Counted from the stretch's first letter, positions 23,807-35,492 are shown. The stretch is 64,000 nucleotides of DNA from Malania oleifera (GCF_029873635.1 NC_080428.1:65137101-65201100), one strand, 5' to 3'. The notes: generated from the letters alone by a model not told the origin. Translations and numbers: made by a program.

Positions 23807-23978
23807 TAACTTTTAACACACACACACACACACATATATATATTATATTACTTAATTCATAATTCTTATTATTTAATTAATTTATTTATTGTTCAATTTA
23901 ATTTTAAATCTTAAATAATTTATTTATTTTTATTTTCTTTTTTACATTCCCAAACATATATTTTTCTAGGGCATTACA
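21233..23978 (-). repeat. 5' LTR of a minus-strand family-X gypsy element
   Basis: Plus strand TGTGATGCC to GGGCATTACA. It is about 2746 bp and matches 1-1281 plus 3791-4432. The copia reading frame is interrupted exactly at 23978/23979. A target duplication cannot be checked because the partner LTR leaves the window. It contains (TA)n and (AC)n runs at 23776-23835. Donor-like CAG/GTAGGG at 23007 and a degenerate acceptor at 21587, minus sense. Confidence 0.88.
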
Positions 23979-24790
23979 CAAGACAAAATTTTGTCTTCCC
24001 AAGATCCTTCATTTCAAATTCTTCCATTAAGTAGTCAGCAGTCGTTGAGATCTCTTCTGGAGTTCCTACTATGTTTATGTCATCAACATAAACTGCGACT
24101 ATAGTAAATCCAAAATTTATCTTCTTGATAAATATACAAGGATAGATAAGATTATTTTCATATCCAATTTTCAACAAATATTCACTTAGACAATTGTACC
24201 ACATTCGTTCAGATTGTTTTGGATTATATGCTTCAGGCATTTTAAATCCTTTAGGGATTTTCATTATCCAATGAGCCATACAAGTAAGTTGTTACTACGT
24301 CCATGAGGCAAATATCAAGTCCTTTAGAAACCGCTAAACTAATCAGAAATCTGAAAGTAACTGCATCCATAATAAGGGAATAGGTCTCATTATAATTTGT
24401 GAGAAACCTTGTGCTACAAGACGCGTCTTGTATCTCACAATTTCATTCGTTTCATTTCTTTTACATACAAAAAACCATTTATACCCAACAAGTTTGACAT
24501 TCTTAGGTGTTTGGACTACTAGACAAATACCTTACGTTTGGCTAATGAGTCTAACTCAGCCCGTATTGCTTCTTTCCATTTTAGTCAATCATTTCGATAT
24601 TGACATTCTTCTACAGCATGAGGTTCAGGCTTACTATCATTAATAATTTTTGAAGCAATCACATATGCAAACACATTGTCAACAACAACTTCATTTCTTC
24701 TCCGCATATTTTCAAATTTTAATGAGATCTCATAATTTTTCGGTACTAGAAACACTTCTGGTGTTGCTTCTATAGAAATATGGGATTGTT
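23979..24790 (-). pseudogene. Copia reverse transcriptase fragment
   Basis: The open stretch 24279-23979 reads 'VAVYVDDINIVG' (catalytic YVDD near 24090) and 'EEFEMKDLGKTKFCLV', hallmarks of copia RT. 24790-24300 continues upstream with stops. The reading stops abruptly at the LTR boundary at 23979, so the rest of RT and RNase H was displaced. Confidence 0.88.
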
Positions 24791-24796
24791 GATCTA

Positions 24797-27535
24797 TGTG
24801 ACGCCCCGATTTTCGTACAATTTTTTTTCCAATAATAATAAATTAATGAAATATTCACTCGTCATCCACAACATTCACAAATCGGTCACGTCAACAATCC
24901 TATTATCATTCATACGACCCAACCCACATTGGGTACTAGGTAAAAAGTTATTTTATTTATAAAACCTAAGAGCGGAAGACAATATATTCATATCATCCAG
25001 AATACAATACTCAGAGTATCTATATACACACATATACATCATTATCACAAACTCAAAAACTACTCAACACTAGGGGAATTACACCTCCCCTAGTCCAGAA
25101 ACTCACCCTGTGTATCAGGGTCTCAGCTCCTAATGGTCACGGAACTCTATTGCCTGATCTATCCCTGTTTCCTGAAAAATTTAGATAATTTGGGTGAGAG
25201 ACATCTCAGTAAGAAGGAATAAATTATTTACAGTGTGACAATATGAGTTCAGTTATAACATGCTTTACTCTTCAAAATCACATTTCACATGAGAAAATAC
25301 ACTGACAAATATATTCTCATAGTCATATAGATATACAACCCAAGCTTTTATAAGTTTTAAAACCATTTCTTAAATTCAATAATTTCTAACACATATTTAC
25401 CATGAAGTTCCTGAAAATAGGGAAGGTTACCTGCCCATACATGTAGCTTCCCTCTACCCTAACACGTTATGCAGCCAAATATGGCCACATCTGATACCTA
25501 CCGGGGCACTCACCTTACTCAGTAAGCCCTCATACGGAGAGTTTCACTTCACCTCAATTATTAAAATTATTAACTCACATGGTTTCATTTCTCAATTTTA
25601 TCATTCTTTATTTCTCAATTCCCATTCTTTCTTTCATTTCTCATTTTAACTAATTTTATCATTCTTTCACTTTTCGTTTCCATTTTACTTTCCAGCTCAT
25701 GAGTATCCTCAGTATCAAATACCAACATTGCGTCTGTAACTCATAGCCACCCTGATGATCTTTCTATCCACGCCATGCTTCCTCCCATGGTCAAGGTTGT
25801 GCGGCCCGAAGGCTGGATCTAACCATGGTTGGCTGACTCGGTTAGATCAAATATCATATCACATATCGCGTCTGTAGTATGACTGGTCGACCTATAACCC
25901 TGATCTAGACTCAGGAGGCCCACAACCCTACAAAATGGCTCAGTTGATTGTCACGCCACACGCTCCAAGAGTCCGTGTGGTTGCACTAACACCACTAGCA
26001 ACGGTACCATGCTCAATATCATAACCATCCAACAGGGTTTACTACCACATACCTGCAATCATTATACGATATTGACATTTTATCAATCACATTCCAGTAT
26101 ATCCCAATTCAGTTCAATATAAATATTCTCATCATTTTCTGTGCACATTTCATCATCTCGTAATAATATATATCATATTTAACGTATTTTCACATTTTTC
26201 CAAAATACTCATACCAACAATTTGTACAAACTCATTTCTCATGCAAATAATTTCCACTCACATATAAATATCACATTTCGTTATTTTTCACTAATCACAT
26301 CAATCATTCTCATTTTAATATTTTCTCAGAAAATATCCATCGTTATATTTCACATTTTTCAACACATGTCATGTGCCACATAGTTTTCATCTAATATTCA
26401 TAACATATTATTTTCACACTCCAAAATATCACAATTTAAACACTTAAATGCCGAACAATTTATCTGATATTTATATCATAATAATTTTCAGACAAAATAC
26501 CATAAACACATTTTCACATATTAATTTAAATAGTAATTATAAAAATACTATTATAATTTATTCCTCTTACCTGGCTTACTGAGAGTCTCGTTAACACCCA
26601 GATCTTACGCCCTTGGCGCCCGAAACTCAAATCCTGAAATTCATATTTTTTCCAGATTAATTAATCTATTTCTCCAAAATAATACCCATATAACCTTCCC
26701 TAGGCTCCATATACCTCAAATTAATATTTAAACTAACATTTAACAGCCCCACTTAATTTTCTAAATTTTGTCTGCGGGTCTCAAAATTACACCCGCAGCG
26801 CTTACCTAGACCCTAAATTTCAGAAATCCTACTTCAACTCCAGATACTCAACATTTTAGCATTTCTAAATTAATACTAATTAATTAAAAATAAGCCCCTT
26901 AATAACCCCCGTACCCCAAATTTGGGGTTTTACCCACGACGGCCCCACGAGAATTCCATCCCACTAGACTTGTAGAGAATCATCCTTAAATTCTCGTGGT
27001 GGTGTCCATTCGTCAATTAGATTCATAATTTGCAAGAAATTAAAGAAAAAAGGAAAATTAACTTACCCTAGGAGATATGCCTACGCCGCTCTTCTCACCA
27101 ATCCGCTCCGGCAGAAATGACGGTAGCGGAGAATGAAGTCCAGCGGTATCTTTCGATTTTCGATTGAGCGAAAATCCGCCACGTAACTGAGGAGAGAGGG
27201 AGAGAGAATGAAGAGAGAGAGAGAGAGAGTCTGCACGCAACAGGAAGAAGAAGAAGAAGAAGAAGAAGAAGAAAGAACCAAAAAAAGAAAACTAAAAGTA
27301 AAAAAATGAATCTAGCTTCAGGAGAATAATAATAATAATAATATATTTAATTAATATTAATAATAATATATTTTATTAAAAGAAATAAAAATAAATTTTA
27401 ATTAATTTTTTTCTTTTTTAAAAAATTCGATTGATTAATTAATTAATTAATTAATTTTTTTATTTTTATATTTATTTATTTATTTATTTGGAATCACTCT
27501 ACTAATCTTCTATATCCCTTTTTGGGGTTATTACA
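24797..27535 (-). repeat. Solo LTR (family X) inserted in the copia element
   Basis: Plus strand TGTGACGCCCC to GGGGTTATTACA, 2739 bp, with perfect duplication ATCTA at 24792-24796 and 27536-27540. It aligns with 21233-23978 over most of its length. Donor-like CAG/GTAAGAGG at 26570 and acceptor-like TTTTTCAG/G at 25172 (minus). GA and GAA runs at 27205-27275. Confidence 0.93.
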
Positions 27536-27540
27536 ATCTA

Positions 27541-29534
27541 TATTTCTTTTAACCTCTTCTTGAGTGTTAATGACCTCTTTTGGAGTGTCACTTTTATTCA
27601 TTTCCTTTTCTTTCGAGGAATAGTATCCTTTGCACCAATTGGTCTACCACGCTTCTGACACATTTTAGATTCATTAGATGCTATTCTCATTGGGTGTTCT
27701 TCAAGAACAATCGATCTAACAGGAATATTTGCGGCTGGAACATGTGATTGAGTGACCCTTTTGGTGTTTGTAAAAACATTTGGCAATTGATTTGCAGCAT
27801 TCTGCAAATGAATTATTTTTTGAACTTCAAGTTCACATTGATTTGTGCGTGTATCAAGATTAGACAAAGTTAGTGTGTTCCAATAAATTTCTTGTGTTTT
27901 TAATCCTTTACCTTTTTCTTCTCCTAATGATGGGAAAATTGATTCATCAAATTGACAATCTAGAAATCTTGCTCTAAAAAGATCACTTGTTAGTGGTTCA
28001 AAATATCTAATGATAGAAGGAGAATCAAAACCAACATAAATACCAAACCAACATTGTGGTCCCATCTTACTTCGTTGCACAGGTGCAATAGGAACATATA
28101 CTGCGCAACCAAAAATTCTAAGATGAGATATATTAAGTTGGTGGTTAAACACGAATTGTGAAGGTGAAAACTTGTGATATGGAGTTGGTCTAATTCTAAT
28201 CAAAGAAGCAATATGCACTATAGCATGACCGCAAGTAGATGCAAGAAGCTTTGATCGCATAAGCATAAGTCTAGCAATAAATTGTAAACGCTTAATGAAG
28301 GATTCCGCTAAATAATTTTGTATATGAACATATGCAATAGAATGTTCAACACTTATTCCTATTGACATGCAAAAGTCATAAAATGCTTTTGAAGAAAATT
28401 CACTTGCATTATCTAAATGGACAGTCTAAATGGGATGATCAGGAAAACTTGATCATAACTTTATTATTTGAGCAAGAAATTTAGTAAAAGCAATATTACG
28501 AGTTGAAAGTAGACAAACATGTGACCATCGAGTGGAAGCATAAATTAAAACCATGAAATATCGAAATGGTTCACAAGATGGATGAATTGGGCTACAAATA
28601 TCTCCTTGTATTCTTTGCAGAAAAGATGGAGACTCTAAAGGTAATTTAGATGGATAAAGTCTAACAAGTAGTTTTCCTTGAGCACAAGAAATACAAAAAT
28701 AATCACCAAGTAAAAGAACTTTCTAATCTTTTAATGGATGTCCATGTGTATTTTCAATGATTCGTTGCATCATAGTTGAACCAGAATGACCAAGACGATC
28801 ATGCCAAAGTATAAAACTTCTAGGCTTGGAGCACTTCCAATTCATAAAATTTGATTCAACCATCCTTATTCTCTAATCAAAGACGCAACATGCATTATAG
28901 CATGACCCGAAGCATATGCAAGAAGCTTTGATCGCATAAGCATAGGTCTAGAAATAAATTGTAAATGCTTAATGAAGGATTCAGCTAAACCATTTTGTGT
29001 ATGAACATGTGCAATAGAATGTTCAACACTCATTCCTATTGACATGCAATAGTCATAAAATGCTTTTGAAGAAAATTCACCTGCATTATCTAAACGGACA
29101 GTTTGAATGGGATGATTAGGAAAACTTAATCTTAACTTTATTATTTGAGTAAGAAATTTAGCAAAAGCAACATTACGAGTTGAAAGTAGACAAACATGTG
29201 ACCATTAAGTGGAAACATTAATTAAAAGCATGAAATATCGAAATGGTCCGCAAGATGGATGGATTGGACCACAAATATCTCCTTGTATTCTTTACAGAAA
29301 AGATGGAGACTCTAAATTTAGATGGAGAAGTTCTAACAAGTAGTTTTCCTTAAGCATAAGAAGTACAAAATAATCACTAGGTAAAAGAACTTTCTGATCC
29401 TTTAATGGATGTCCATGTGTATTTTCAATGATTCGTTGCATCATAGTTGAACCAGGATGGCCAAGACAATCATGCCAAAGTATAAAACTTCTGGGCTCAG
29501 AGCACTTTCTGTGCATAAAATTTGATTCAACCAT
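27541..29534 (-). pseudogene. Copia integrase with an internal tandem duplication
   Basis: 29534-29292 reads the GAG-pre-integrase zinc finger region ('LWHDCLGHPGSTMM'). Further along are the integrase core equivalents ('TVRLDNAGEF'-like near 28420, 'MSIGISVEHSIAYVHIQN' at 28368) and the open stretch 28368-27598 (256 aa) with 'LRIFGCAVYVPIAPVQRSKMGPQ' in short segments and 'GIYVGFDSPSIIRYFEPLT', a common plant copia family. A duplication of about 670 bp repeats the core, so the gene holds two partial copies. Confidence 0.85.
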
Positions 29535-29538
29535 CCTT
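28193..29538. repeat. Tandem duplication of about 670 bp within copia integrase
   Basis: About 28193-28865 and 28873-29540 match nearly base for base (for example 'agaagctttgatcgcataag' at 28245 and 28921, 'aaccatccttatt' at 28859 and 29530). They differ at scattered positions and by a small deletion near 29320, so the duplication is not very recent. Confidence 0.9.
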
Positions 29539-29610
29539 ATTTTTGTGAAATATAAGCCAAATGAAAAACTTGAAAATTTTTCTAATATGATCTTCTGGTT
29601 TGAAACTGTA

Positions 29611-29883
29611 GATGTAATAAAAAGATATTCTCTATCTCCTTCATTTTTTGTTTCAACATGATATCTATTGTGACTTATATCTTTAAACTTACTAGATTTC
29701 TTTGAAATCTACTAGAATACAATGCATCATCAATATACAATTTTGATGATGTAATAAAAAGATATTCTCTATCTCCTTCATTTTTTGTTTCAACATGATA
29801 TCTATTGTGACTTATATCTTTAAACTTACTAGATTTCTTTGAAATCTACTAGAATACAATGCATCATCAATATACAATTTTGT
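29611..29883. repeat. Tandem duplication with a 137-bp period
   Basis: 29611-29747 and 29748-29883 look identical ('gatgtaataaaaagatattc' begins each). This is much younger than the 670-bp duplication next to it. Confidence 0.93.
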
Positions 29884-30042
29884 CCAATTTGGAAACATAA
29901 TGTGAACTCTTCCAGAGCCATCTATTACTTTTATAGAGCTAGATATTGGATTAACATTAATTTCAGCTAATGTTAATTGCAAGAAATATTTTTTAACACG
30001 AAGAATTGTGTCAGTCGTGCCACTGTCCACCAAACACATGTC
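29812..30042 (-). pseudogene. Copia protease fragment
   Basis: Reads 'MCLVDSGTTDTILR' (active-site D-S-G near 30018) and '...VIDGSGRVHIMF...YIDDALYS'. Joining 30042 with 32257 across the solo LTR and one duplication copy gives a continuous 'DKMEDDMCLVDSGTT'. Confidence 0.85.
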
Positions 30043-30128
30043 ATCCTTGTAACTACCCAAATAATAATGGTATTTAAATAATAAAGAGAGATGGGAATGA
30101 AAACAGAAATAGAAGGAGACGACAGGCT

Positions 30129-30388
30129 TCGTCGACGACATTACACTTTGAATATAATAACTCAAAAATTTTTACACAGGGTCTCATCGACGAACACAGG
30201 GAGTTCGTCGACGAGCGCATAAGTAGGTCTCATCGACAAAGCCACGTCTCGTCGACGAGAAAATACCGAGAGAGGTTTTGGGGACAGTCTGAAATTCGTC
30301 GACGAGGGAGGAAGATTCGTCGACGAAATTCCTTAAAGACTCGTTGACAAGATGATTTGTCTCGTCGACGAATCCAGGGCTATAAATT
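30129..30388 (+). promoter_or_regulatory. LTR promoter: best-preserved TCGTCGACGA array plus TATA box
   Basis: Nine palindrome copies, six of them perfect (starting near 30131, 30208, 30249, 30297, 30315 and 30362), then GCTATAAATTGCC (TATA 30381-30388) and a CTCTCTC leader at 30430. Confidence 0.65.
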
Positions 30389-30954
30389 GCCAAAACCAGG
30401 ATTTTTCAACAAAATTCTGGCGCAAAAGGCTCTTTCTCTCTCTAAAAATGCCTCTCCCTCCTTCTCTCTTTTATCCCAGCCCCGTTTCACGCCGAATCAT
30501 TGATCTGAAGCCACCACGACACTCTTGGTGAAGTTCTCTACAAGTCTGTCGGAGCGGATCGTCAGTGGAAGAGGTTTGAAATTTGTCCCAAATTCAGGGT
30601 AAGGTGTTTTGTTCAGAATGTGATTCCCCTACAGTTAAAGAAATGTTGTAGGTAAGAAAATACTGATATTTTGTTCTGGAGAATGTCATTTTTAGGATGT
30701 TGAGTGGAGAACCCTGTCAATGTAGAGTTAGAGTACAGTAGGGACTTTTCAGATTTAAGGTAAGGGAAATATGCTATGCTAGGAATTTTTATAATATTAT
30801 TAGAGATTTCACACATATGTATATACCAGCTTATTACCCAGTTTTACAGCATATGAGTTTTAAATGCTTGTGTGGCCTGAGTAGATATTTATGTGATGAA
30901 GAACTTATATAGTTTTTACAGTATGTCATACTATACTGAATACACAGATATATA

Positions 30955-31110
30955 CAGTATATTATAGATATTTATCCAAAACAGTATATTACAATTTTAC
31001 TCAGATCAGTATGTTATAATTTTATACAGATCAGTATATTACATATATTTATTCAGAATAGTATATTACAGTTTTACTCAGATCAGTATATTACAGTTTT
31101 ATTCAGAACA
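30955..31110. repeat. Tandem repeat around 'cagtatattacagttttactcaga'-type units
   Basis: Five or six imperfect units of about 28 bp built on 'cagtatattacagtttta', in the solo LTR. Confidence 0.8.
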
Positions 31111-32419
31111 GTATATACAATATTTATAGTATGCTATATTTCCTATTACCATAACATACAGAGTATACAGATAGAGTATATAGACAAAGTATACAGATAG
31201 ATATAGAGATATAGCATCAAGATGCTACAAATACAGCATACAGAGATTACAGTATTTATAGTACAAAAGATAGTGTTATGGTAATTTTGGAAACATGATG
31301 AAAACAGTAAAAGAGTATACATGTATAAATATATTATCAGATCCCTGAGGAATGATTACATACAGATACAGATAAAGAATATAGAGCACGGTACCGTTGC
31401 TATATATAGATAGAGTGCAACCACATATCTCAGATAGTGTGTGGGTACCGTCTAATCGCGCTCGGAGAGAATGCAGCTTCCCAGTACGCTGGGTTGAGGG
31501 GGCCGATTAGACGAGGTAGCAGCCAGTCCCGAGTTTAGGAGTGGATGCAGTTTGATCAGGCTGAGATAGTGTAGAGTATGATGACTTACTTGGAGGGCTG
31601 ACCTGGTTAAGTCCCGCCTATGGGCCGCACAACCCTATCATGAGTGGTTAAATCATGACATACAGAGTCCCAGGGAAAGAGCACTGTTATGTATATGTAT
31701 ACAGTTTTACAGCTTTTGTCATATATAGTATGATATAGCAGTATGAATGATATAAAGTTCAGATGATACAAATGTTTTAAGCTACTATACATATGTTTTA
31801 TAGATTTGCCAAATCATGCAGTTATATATATTAATGTTATAATTTTATGACTCGGTCGCCACACACTAGTAATAGCATATTTCCACTTACTGAGCGTCGT
31901 CTCACCCTATTACTTTATCATTTTTCATGTGAATCAGTTAGGCGAGTAGATCAGGCTTGCGGATAGGGAGTTTATTTGATTACCCTAGTTGTAGGGTGAG
32001 TTTTTGACAGAGTTTTGTATCTTTGGGGTAGATGACACTGAAGGGAATTATTTTGCATGACTATGGTCTGTATATACTGGATTCTGGTATTGTATAGTAT
32101 ATGTAGTTATATGATTTATGTTTCTGTTGCGTAGATATGTTTATTGTATACAGGAATACCCCAGTGTCCTTTAGGGTCTGAGATTTCATAGCAGGGGTAT
32201 TAGAACAATTCATGTGAAAAAAAAAAATGTCTTAATTTTAAGGTCATTACAATCCTCCATTTTATCAAGTTTATTTTATATGATCTAGTAAATGAAAAGT
32301 AAAATTTAAGAATTAGGAAAGATAACAAAATATTATCAAGCATATTATATGTAAAACTTTTAATAAAAAAATTACATAAGTTAATTTTTCAAAAATAACA
32401 TAAACATAAAGATAATTTA

Positions 32420-33446
32420 ATAGTAGACATTTTCATTCCCAATCAAATGATCAATTTTGCCACTAGGATCCACAAAAAAATCAGAAACATCAAAATCAAT
32501 ATCCAAAGAAGACTCATACTTAGCATCAATGGGTTCAGACAAATTCACTTCAGCAATTTTTCCTTTTCCTTTTAACGATGTCTTGTAAAGATCAACTAGG
32601 CGTTTAGGAGTGCGACATATTCAAGACCAATGACATTTTGTTCTTCACCTATAGCAAATATTGTCATTATTTTGTACTTTGTTATTTTGTTCAGAACTTT
32701 CTTTATTCTTTGCCCATTTCTTTTGAGTCTTTTCAGTACCGTTGCTTTCAAACTTTGAAGGATGATCATCATGAGTCCAACAATTTTTCTTATCACAACC
32801 CCTTTTACCACCACGACCTCATTCATGACCTCAAGAAAAAGTCACATTCACGTCAGGGAATAGTGTTGAGCCAATTGGACGAGATCGATGATTTGTCAAT
32901 AAAAGCTCATTAGTTTGTTCAACCACAAGTACACAAGAAATTAACTCAGAATATTTTGTAAATCTACACTCTTGATATTACTGCTGCAGGAGCACATTCG
33001 AGGCATGAAAAGTCGAATATGTTTTTTCTAACATATCATCATCGGTAATTTTTTCTCCACATAATTTCAATTGAGAGCTAATTTTGAACAAGATTGAATT
33101 ATATTCACTTACAGTTTTAAAATCTTGCAGTCGTAAGTGTATCCAATCATATCAAACTTTTGGAAGAATTACCATTTTTTGGTGTTCATATCTCTTTTAA
33201 GTTGTTCCAAATGACTAATGAATCCTTAATAGTAAGGTACTCAATTTGCAATTCTTCGTGTAAATGGTATCGAAGGAAAATCATTGTTTTTGCGCGATCT
33301 TGCAAGGATGCTTGATTTCCTTCTTCAATTGTACTTCAAAAATTCATAGCATTAAGATGAATCTTAGCATCAAGTACCCGTGACAGATAATTTCTTCTAG
33401 AAATATCAAGGGTAACGAATTCAAGATTTGTGAGGTTTGACATCAT
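32420..33446 (-). pseudogene. Copia gag
   Basis: From ATG at 33446 the minus strand reads 'MSNLTNLEFVTLDISRRNYL', a gag found in many plant copia elements, then 'RAKTMIFLRYHLHEELQIEYL'. A damaged zinc knuckle follows near 32650-32610 ('ICYR...CHWS..CRTPKRLVDLY', two stops inside) and 'DIDFDVSDFFVDPSGKIDHL' near 32490-32430. Several stops make it non-functional. Confidence 0.8.
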
Positions 33447-33697
33447 AAAGTCACTTTGAAAATATATAAAATTCAAAGTTAGGTAAATATTAAATAGAAG
33501 TGTTATTCTCACATATATCCCAACATATAAATATTGAGGGACATGTATTCAAGATAAGAGATATAGATAACATATAAATATAATTTGACGAAAAATTAAA
33601 GTTATATAGATAACAAATGTTAAAGGAAACAAAATTCTTACTTTAGAATAATACCAACGAAACTTATTATACCATTTAAACTTAATCGTACTGATAA

Positions 33698-33927
33698 TGT
33701 GTTATAAATGAAATAAAGAGGAATATAAAAAAATTTGAAGTTATAAAAATTCAACAGTCTAATTCTTCAAAAACTAAATGTTACTAATCATCTTATTATA
33801 TCATTTTGTTGTAAAGCATGTCCACATTGGCATCTCAAAGGTTAACCATATAATGAACCATTATGTGAGCATACCAAAGGTTGTAACCTATTATCTAAAT
33901 AGTCCTTCACATAAATATACATATTTT

Positions 33928-33928
<1 letters not shown>
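33698..33928 (-). repeat. Candidate 5' LTR of the copia element
   Basis: TGTGTTATAAATG at 33698 follows a degenerate primer-site-like 'ATTATCAGTACG' (minus), about 250 bp upstream of the gag start, and 'ATTTTACA' ends near 33928. There is no partner LTR in the window, so the limits are uncertain. Confidence 0.4.

Positions 33929-33930
<2 letters not shown>

Positions 33931-33974
<44 letters not shown>
33931..33974. repeat. (TA)n microsatellite
   Basis: About 19 TA units next to the candidate copia LTR. Confidence 0.95.
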
Positions 33975-33978
<4 letters not shown>

Positions 33979-34099
33979 TTAAGGATTATGCCCCTATATA
34001 GGGTCTTTCGATCTTGAGTTTTTTTTCTTTTTATTTTTTTAAAAAATAATTAAATAGTACCTTTTTTGGGAAAATATTTCTCGAAATGACTCTGACGTA

Positions 34100-34590
34100 A
34101 TCTTACTATTTGGTCCAGCAAGATTTGCATGGATTAAAAGCATCAGGCAGTTCATGGTGTACTTCTTGAGCATTGGTGCCTGCAGCACCAGCCAGAACAA
34201 CTTGTAGATGCTGATGGCTTTCTCTTTGGGTTTCCTTCTCGTTTCGGAATGATGTCTGCCCAATTCAAGGCCTTCTTTGATGCCACCCATAAGCTCTGTG
34301 CGTGGCGGGGGCGACGGTGATTACGTTATACAAGGGGTCGATGATATACAATCTAGCGTCGTCGCTACACCAAACGACGCCGCTTTTCTTGGCGCTGGGA
34401 GACGCAAAGGGTAAGAACTGGACATTGGGGTGCATATACCTAATTGGGCATTGCCTGTCGTGGTCAGGTTGACTAGTGCTATAGGTGCCAGTGCTCAAGA
34501 AGTACACCATGAATTGTCTTATTCTTCTAGTCCATACAAATCTCGTTAGATGGAATAACAAAATTTGACCGCCACGCGTCAACATATAAA
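34100..34590. repeat. Diverged inverted repeat of unknown origin
   Basis: 34105-34190 (plus) and about 34565-34475 (minus) align over about 85 bp at roughly three-quarters identity by eye; both contain 'ttcatggtgtacttcttgag'. About 280 bp lie between them and include a minus-strand open stretch of 106 codons (34585-34265) that I do not recognise. The outer ends carry the same 'aatctcgttagac'-like motif as the tandem palindromes at 34606-34700. It could be a DNA transposon fragment. Confidence 0.55.
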
Positions 34591-34605
34591 TTCCCTTTGC
34601 TGGTT

Positions 34606-34700
34606 AAATCTCGCTACTTGGTCTAACGAGATTTAAACAAATCTCGCTACTTGGTCTAACGAGATTTAAACAAATCTCGCTGGATCAAGTAACGAGATTA
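34606..34700. repeat. Tandem 33-bp palindromic units
   Basis: Two identical 33-bp units (34606-34638, 34639-34671), each with perfect 8-bp arms AAATCTCG and CGAGATTT. A third, inverted-like unit follows (34672-34700). They lie about 800 bp upstream of the WRKY start codon. Confidence 0.85.
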
Positions 34701-35237
34701 TATCAGGACTATTTTGAAAATTATTAAAAAAAAGAAGATATTATTTAAAAATAAACTGAGAAAAAAATGATAAAGGTTTTTTCTCAATTTATTTTTTTTA
34801 AAACTCTTCCCATCTTCTTCTCATCAATATTCTATCCGCAATTATTTAACAAAACTCTCTGCCTCTCTCAGTCACTGCTGAGGCGTGAGAAGAGTGTGTC
34901 GGTTAAAACATTAACGCCTACGACGGTGGTAGGATTTAGGATTGACGGTAGCCGATCTATGTAGCCGCCGCCGGCGCCGCCCCCACTTTGTTTTTCCATC
35001 TAATATTAATAAATAAGAAAGAGAGAGAGGTTTGGCATTTTTGTGGTGGCAGCTGGCAACTCCTCGCCGTCACCATTACAGCCTGCAGATAGATAAGGAC
35101 GCGCCAGCAGATCCTAATGACACCCCAAACGTCATTTCTGAAGTCGTCGGGGACATTATTGCCATTTAACTTCCCCCTATTTCTGCCCTCACTCCCCTAT
35201 TTTTCTTTATTTCATTAAAAATAAATCATTATATATC

Positions 35238-35245
35238 TATAAATT
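35238..35245 (+). promoter_or_regulatory. Candidate TATA box of the WRKY gene
   Basis: TATAAATT in 'atctataaatttatt', 255 bp before the start codon and about 110 bp before a (GA)n leader at 35345-35365. W-box cores TTGACT (34469), TTGACC (34565) and CGTCAA (34577) lie farther upstream. They are often found in WRKY promoters, but function here is inferred. Confidence 0.5.
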
Positions 35246-35411
35246 TATTATTTAAAAAAATAAAAGGAAAAATCCGTAGGCCTTTTTTCGTATCTGCAGC
35301 GTGGACTTTCAGATCCTCTTCCCCACAGCTGAGAGAGAAACACTAAGAGAGAGAGAGAGGAAGAAGGATTTCTACTTCTGCAACTCTTTTGTGCTTCTGA
35401 AAAGCCCTACG

Positions 35412-35438
35412 ATGGACGGTTTGGGTTTGCTCTTGTGA
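35412..35438 (+). promoter_or_regulatory. Short upstream ORF (8 codons) in the WRKY leader
   Basis: ATG at 35412 encodes MDGLGLLL and stops at TGA 35436-35438, 54 bases before the main start. It matters only if transcription starts upstream of it, which the TATA box suggests. Confidence 0.5.
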
Positions 35439-35492
35439 ACGCTAATTCCTGCTCCCCAAGGCTCTCTTTCAACTTCAAGCTTCTTTTCATCC

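Larger units (their letters stand above)
30048..32251 (+). repeat. Solo LTR inserted in copia between gag and protease
   Basis: TGTAACTACCC to GGTCATTACA, 2204 bp, with perfect duplication ATCCT at 30043-30047 and 32252-32256. Same family as 14353-16342, opposite orientation on the plus strand. Array of TCGTCGACGA then TATAAATT at 30381, CT-rich leader, donor-like AAG/GTAAGGG at 30760, hairpin block at 31886-31908, and a damaged acceptor (TTTTTCATG, near 31921-31931). A degenerate primer-site-like GGTATTAGAAC lies about 60 bp before its end. Confidence 0.93.
23979..33928 (-). mobile_element. Ty1/copia retrotransposon, truncated and interrupted
   Basis: A minus-strand copia element in the order gag (33446-32420), protease (30042-29812), GAG-pre-integrase/integrase (29534-27541) and RT (24790-23979). 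The RT is cut off at 23979 by the gypsy LTR. Two solo LTRs (24797-27535 and 30048-32251) split it. A candidate 5' LTR lies at about 33928-33698. Frames carry stops and internal duplications, so it is not functional. Confidence 0.85.
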
